Assembly (NCBI GenBank): GCA_964597045.1
Contig: CAZQWE010000008.1
Coordinates: 6,671 to 70,670, forward strand
From: UBA9655 sp964597045
Lineage (GTDB): Bacteria > Pseudomonadota > Alphaproteobacteria > UBA9655
DNA: 64,000 bases
Direction of reading: 5' to 3'
The notes beneath the pieces are model-generated. The model was not told the origin of the DNA. It did no database searches and saw nothing but the letters and a program-made list of their open reading frames with translations. The position numbers were made by a program, and so were the translations under genes. The stretch's first letter is position 1, and every line of letters begins with the position of its first letter. Positions 60,150 to 64,000 of the stretch are shown here, in pieces.

Positions 60150-62540
60150 ATGGCTAGGAATATTTTCAAGGGCTTATACGAAGAGACGACTCAATTATCT
60201 AGCTATTCAATGATGTCAGGATCTGCCCCCTACTCGTGGCGTTTTGTGGGCTTAGACGAAAACAATACCCGAAACAACACTGAAGAAACAATCTTGTCAG
60301 TAAAGTCCCTTGGGCCGCTTGCTTCCAGTTCCTTTAACAACATTGGTCCTGATGGGCACATTAACATGACCGTTGGAGCCAATGATGAAGTTGAGTGGGT
60401 CGGTGGCATAGGATTAGCCGTAGTCACTCCGGCTGTCGTAGATGACGGCATGGTCTATTTTGCTGATATCGCCGGATACGCTTATGCTTACACAGTTAAG
60501 GGAGATCTTGTTGCGCAAACAGCTCAACCCCTTACAAATACCGGTGACATCCCTTTCTTTTCCGTCGTAACAGATGATAAAATTTTTTTCACTACCGGGT
60601 TTGGTAACGGTGGTGTCCTCATAGATTCGGCGTCTAGCATAGTCGCCGTTGACCGGGCAACTTTCGAAATCATCGGAGTGTGGGACGCCACAGAATACCA
60701 CCAAAATGTGCAACTTTTTGGTGCGCCTATGATTGTAAATGTTGATATTGATGGCGACTCAAATCCTGAAGAGCTTATCGTTTTAGGCCTCACATCATTT
60801 GAAAACGGTTTTTTGACAGGAGAAACGCCATTAGGGTCAGAAGGCTATACATTTCCTGGAGGTTTGATCGCCTTTAACACGGAGGATTTTAGACTCGAGG
60901 GCAATATGCCGGCGGACGTTAATTTAGATGATGCGGTATGGGTTCTTAGGACAACAGATAATTTTTACAATATCGACCTGGGTGACGATAAGGAAATTAG
61001 CGCAGGCTCATCCATTTGGACTCTTCCCGTTGCAGATATGGATCGAGGGTATATTTATGTCGGCACTGGGCAAAACTATGATAATTTTACCGGAGGGACT
61101 GAGATAGGGAAGCAGCCTATCGATAATCCTCTATCAGACGCAGTCATCGCTGTAGACTCAAAGACCGGTCAGCTCGTATGGAGTTATCAAGATCACCAAA
61201 ATGATTTCTGGAATTCGGGTATTGGTGCAACTCCGGAAGGTTTACCATTTGATTGGGATGTTGCATCCGCTCCCATTCTATTTACCATTGATGGTAGAGA
61301 CTATATGGCCATTTCTGACAAAGTCGCAGATCTCTTGATTTTTGATTTAACAGCCATTGATGAAGCCCAAGCGAATGGTTTCTTTAATCTTGAAGAGGGC
61401 CCCATACGACTCGATACCCTGTTCTTTGAAGATCAAGATGCTAATAATGCGGCGTTGAGGGATGGAGGACTTCTTGGAAATCAAGGCATACTTGTTTGGC
61501 AAAAAGAATATCCAGGTGGTGATGTGGGACCTGATCGAGCTGCCGTAGGTGATGATCCAGAAGGACAAACCTCTATGGCTTATAATGATGGAATACTTTA
61601 TATGGCCAAGCACGACGCCTTGGATATGGATGTTCAAGATATTAGCTATCTTTATGCCCTAGATGTTGCCGGTATCGTTCGTGGTCTTTATGCCAGTGAA
61701 GAAAACGCGCCAACCTTCAATGTAAATGGAACCCCCAACATTACGGATGAATTCGCCTGGGATGTGGTGCAAACGATGGAGGGCCAAACCCCCCTCATTT
61801 CAATTGCTGGGGATGTTGTTTATCATACGTCACATACATCAATTGGAGGATCAACTGGGTTCGTCCCCACTAAAGACGCTGGTGTGCTACGAGGTTTTGA
61901 CGCAAACACCGGCGCGTTGTTGTTCGAACATATCGCTGCTGAATATGACTTGAATGGGACGCTTGAACAATCAGGCATTTTTGGGGGAGCCACCATAGTT
62001 GATGGTCAGATTTTTATGGGATTCGGCGATTTCCTAACCTTCGAAGGGGGACTTAAAGTTCTCTCACTTCCTCAAGAGGGCACAAATATGAATGATACCA
62101 TTTTAGGACGTGCTCTCAACAACTTGGTTGATGGGGGTAATGGGAATGATACAATTTTTGGCGGTCCTGGTGATGATGTTCTGAAAGGTGGAAATGGAAA
62201 GGATTCATTAAGCGGTGATGAGGGGAACGATATCCTCACAGGGGGGAGGGATAAGGATTTCTTTAACTTCTCTCTCATTAAGGAAGCAGGCCATTTTGCG
62301 ATGCAAGGGGACGACAGGATCACCGACTTTAAGGCGAGTGATGGAGATCGGATGGTTCTCAAAGTTGCAGCAGGCGTAAATTTAGCCCAAATCAATGCAG
62401 ATACGGTGTTCACACACTCCAATGTCGGCGGTGGAGCAGCCCGTGATACAATAGCCACCTTCCATGATGGCGGCTCAATTACGCTTCTGGATGTTAACAT
62501 AGCAAGCTTCAGTTCAGCGAATACGGTGCTGGTATATTAG
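60150..62540 (+). CDS. RTX-type secreted quinoprotein-like beta-propeller
   Basis: A 796-residue protein with no N-terminal signal peptide and no cysteine. Residues about 90-640 form a PQQ-dehydrogenase-like beta-propeller: AVIAVDSKTGQLVWSYQDH and DFWN near 330-352 and DWDVASAPILFTIDGRDYM near 370 resemble methanol/polyvinyl alcohol dehydrogenase blades. Residues about 660-705 are RTX calcium-binding repeats (GGNGNDTIFGGPGDDVLKGG), and the C terminus ends in an uncleaved T1SS-like signal (NTVLVY). It is therefore probably exported by a type I system, whose genes are not in the window. Catalysis by PQQ is inference; it may bind ligand only. A LuxR-type regulator lies next to it. Confidence 0.87.
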   Translation: MARNIFKGLYEETTQLSSYSMMSGSAPYSWRFVGLDENNTRNNTEETILSVKSLGPLASSSFNNIGPDGHINMTVGANDEVEWVGGIGLAVVTPAVVDDGMVYFADIAGYAYAYTVKGDLVAQTAQPLTNTGDIPFFSVVTDDKIFFTTGFGNGGVLIDSASSIVAVDRATFEIIGVWDATEYHQNVQLFGAPMIVNVDIDGDSNPEELIVLGLTSFENGFLTGETPLGSEGYTFPGGLIAFNTEDFRLEGNMPADVNLDDAVWVLRTTDNFYNIDLGDDKEISAGSSIWTLPVADMDRGYIYVGTGQNYDNFTGGTEIGKQPIDNPLSDAVIAVDSKTGQLVWSYQDHQNDFWNSGIGATPEGLPFDWDVASAPILFTIDGRDYMAISDKVADLLIFDLTAIDEAQANGFFNLEEGPIRLDTLFFEDQDANNAALRDGGLLGNQGILVWQKEYPGGDVGPDRAAVGDDPEGQTSMAYNDGILYMAKHDALDMDVQDISYLYALDVAGIVRGLYASEENAPTFNVNGTPNITDEFAWDVVQTMEGQTPLISIAGDVVYHTSHTSIGGSTGFVPTKDAGVLRGFDANTGALLFEHIAAEYDLNGTLEQSGIFGGATIVDGQIFMGFGDFLTFEGGLKVLSLPQEGTNMNDTILGRALNNLVDGGNGNDTIFGGPGDDVLKGGNGKDSLSGDEGNDILTGGRDKDFFNFSLIKEAGHFAMQGDDRITDFKASDGDRMVLKVAAGVNLAQINADTVFTHSNVGGGAARDTIATFHDGGSITLLDVNIASFSSANTVLVY

Positions 62541-62734
62541 TCAGCCCCAATATCTTCAAAATCGTTGAGTGGGAAAAGATGTCCCATGTCTTCAATGATT
62601 ATTAATTCGGAACTTTGGATCGCTTTATGTAAATGTGAGGTAGGAATTTTCCATTAGGCTTAATTTGGAAGGAAAATCCTTTTCGTCTAAAGCAAGAATG
62701 AAAGAATCAGTGAAAATCACTGAAAAAAGAGTGG

Positions 62735-63547
62735 TTAAGAAATCAGCTTAGAATACGATGAGTTCTTGAAACTCACGAGAAGTGCCTCTTTCGAATAGAC
62801 ATTCAACTTTGTTTTTGAGTTGTTTAAATGGGTTTCCACAGTTCGGAAAGACATTCCGAGCTTGTTTGCAATTGACTTATAACACAATCCTTCTGAGAGG
62901 GCCTTCACACATTCGAATTCTTTCTGAGATAACTTGACGACTTGACCGTTTACAAAGAATGGGTATTTATTTGCCTTAATAGAATCTTCCCAATGGTTGC
63001 AATGGGTATCGTCAAAAACAGAGAAATCCAACGACTGATTATCTTTATAAAAAGCGTATTTTTCTTGGTTCGTATTGTTAATAAGCTGACTCGCTTTGTC
63101 TTGGAAAGAGATCATGAAATTCTCTAAGAGTGTTTGGTGATTAAGATATAACTGATTCATTTCAGAGTTGCCGAGATCTGTTGCAAAGCTCCATGTTTCA
63201 ATCTCATTTTCATGACGAATAAGGATGGTAATGCCATGACCATAATTTAGGTCACGTACAAACTGCAGAAGATCGTTATCCTTTTGTAAATCCCAATAAA
63301 CAACCCTTTTTGAATGTTTCGGGAGTTTTAGATTTTCAAAAAAAATGAACTTATCAAAATCGCCATTAAAGAATCCCTCAATCATATGGGTATCAAGAGT
63401 TAAGGTCAAATATCTTTGACCTGGTGAAAATTTATTATAGGAAAAATGAGTGAGCCCTGTGTGAGCAAACAAGGGCTCTACAATTGATTGCAGTGTTTGT
63501 GTAGCGCTTCTATTAAATTCCAAAGCGCCTTTGTTTATGAGATTCAT
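62735..63547 (-). CDS. LuxR-type transcriptional regulator
   Basis: A 270-residue protein. The C-terminal LuxR helix-turn-helix (about 208-262) reads LSQKEFECVKALSEGLCYKS and IANKLGMSFRTVETHLNN, with the conserved ETH recognition region. The N-terminal 190 residues form an unknown sensor domain (FSYNKFSPGQRYLTL, WSFATDLGNSEMN); it has the size of an autoinducer-binding domain, but the key residues are not evident. It is convergent with the RTX gene and could regulate it, an inference from proximity. Confidence 0.85.
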   Translation of the reverse strand: MNLINKGALEFNRSATQTLQSIVEPLFAHTGLTHFSYNKFSPGQRYLTLTLDTHMIEGFFNGDFDKFIFFENLKLPKHSKRVVYWDLQKDNDLLQFVRDLNYGHGITILIRHENEIETWSFATDLGNSEMNQLYLNHQTLLENFMISFQDKASQLINNTNQEKYAFYKDNQSLDFSVFDDTHCNHWEDSIKANKYPFFVNGQVVKLSQKEFECVKALSEGLCYKSIANKLGMSFRTVETHLNNSKTKLNVYSKEALLVSFKNSSYSKLIS

Positions 63548-63729
63548 GGTGCAAACCTATGATGCAATACGACTTTATACAGTATCCAAAACATAAGAGT
63601 ACCTAAAATGCAAGTACTGGGTATTATAGTATAGAGATCCTTATACCCCAGACGTCATGTATGGACCTGCCGCCATTTGAGTTGCCTCTTGCGAGTGTCT
63701 TTGGAATTTCGTATAAACCAAGGACGTTT

Positions 63730-63803
63730 GCGGGTGTAGCTCAATGGTAGAGCAAGAGCTTCCCAAGCTTTAGACGAGGGTTCGATTCCCTTCACCCGCT
63801 CCA
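63730..63803 (+). tRNA. tRNA-Gly (CCC)
   Basis: Acceptor GCGGGTG (63730-63736) with CACCCGC (63793-63799), D arm TAGCTCAATGGTAGAGC, anticodon loop TTCCCAA (anticodon CCC), T arm with GGGTTCGATTCCC, discriminator T at 63800 and encoded CCA (63801-63803). Confidence 0.94.
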
Positions 63804-63846
63804 GAAATGACAGAAATGCATAGAAAGTTACTAGAAAATTACATAA

Positions 63847-64000
63847 ATGACATTTGCTATTTTCAGCAATACTTTATCCCTGATTGCTAATTCTTTTTAC
63901 GACTTTAAGAGATATTGGAAATACTCATCTGCGGTATTCCCACCAATGAAACTTACTCAGCTTGAAGCAAAGATACAAGCTAGATTTCATAATATCGAAA
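63847..64000 (+). CDS. N-terminal fragment of an unknown protein (possibly nitroreductase-like)
   Basis: An open frame from the ATG at 63847 runs to the window end (51 codons). It includes YDFKRYWKYSSAVFP and ends LEAKIQARFHNIE. The YxxxKRYxKYS and the xxFHxIEK-like ending resemble proteins in polysaccharide clusters related to nitroreductases; this is a weak resemblance recalled from memory. No good ribosome site precedes the ATG. The rest is outside the window. Confidence 0.45.
   Translation, partial: MTFAIFSNTLSLIANSFYDFKRYWKYSSAVFPPMKLTQLEAKIQARFHNIE

Noticed and set aside
62072..62500. 142-residue minus-strand ORF in the RTX gene
   Set aside because: Antisense shadow of the glycine-rich RTX repeats (Pro/Ser-rich translation is the usual sign).
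1..64000. CRISPR array, rRNA or intact insertion sequence
   Set aside because: No evenly spaced direct repeats, rRNA segments or transposase genes were seen by eye.
63730..64000. Prophage or island attachment site at tRNA-Gly
   Set aside because: No integrase-like frame follows and no repeat of the tRNA 3' end is visible before the window ends.

Overview
This window looks like chromosomal DNA of a host-associated alphaproteobacterium, most plausibly of the Holosporales/Rickettsiales grade. The placement is inferred from gene content and was not tested by any search. The pointers are: COQ9- and COQ10-type ubiquinone proteins; the ybjN-proC-coq9, lpdA-lipA-coq10 and secG-pyrG-kdsA-eno gene orders; a gene-transfer-agent type terminase; an RcdA-like DUF1465 protein; a tRNA-His with the ordinary G-1:C73 pair; AT-rich sequence; many dispersed palindromes; and several very large or odd secreted proteins. 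It is not a heavily reduced genome: beta-oxidation, LPS (kdsA, O-antigen ligase), a two-component system and toxin-antitoxin genes are all present. No rRNA, CRISPR array or intact insertion sequence was seen.

Layout. 1-10 kb: an RND efflux adaptor with the first codons of its pump, tatD and a PhnP-like hydrolase, a secreted protein, an isolated GTA-type terminase, a PIN-type toxin-antitoxin pair with a palindromic operator, and a coupled set of a beta-CASP RNA hydrolase, an NMP/thymidine phosphorylase and an AstE-like deacylase. 10-17 kb: an unknown secreted protein, ybjN-proC-coq9, a Fic AMPylase and glutamine synthetase. 17-27 kb: YfgM-like protein, bamB, der, aconitase, a small nucleotidyltransferase, an SDR, an RcdA homologue and thioesterases. 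27-31 kb: a two-gene beta-oxidation operon and a response-regulator receiver domain carrying a signal peptide.

31-40 kb: a 1802-residue secreted Nudix-like/leucine-rich-repeat protein, then coq10-lipA-lpdA. 40-50 kb: an OmpR/EnvZ-like pair; a short Tyr/Trp-rich leader ORF with a hairpin ahead of two tandem TrpX-like substrate-binding proteins; a BepA-like protease; O-antigen ligase; tsaC; cysQ; a DUF1059 protein; and a beta-lactamase-fold hydrolase. 50-60 kb: eno, kdsA, pyrG, secG, tRNA-His, rpoD, dnaG and a degenerate copper chaperone. 60-64 kb: a cysteine-free quinoprotein-like propeller fused to RTX repeats (a type I secretion substrate), a LuxR-type regulator, tRNA-Gly, and the start of another gene.

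Two families of dispersed palindromes run through the window. One (core GGTCC...CTGACAACACTGACA, about 80-90 bp) sits at the 3' ends of genes and ends in a T tract, so it probably works as a terminator. The other (core GGCGTCATCC...GGATGACGCC) lies in intergenic DNA and lengthens open frames artificially; three gene starts were moved because of it. The best leads for new biology are the Nudix/LRR protein, the exported receiver domain, the RTX quinoprotein and the aromatic leader peptide upstream of the substrate-binding proteins.
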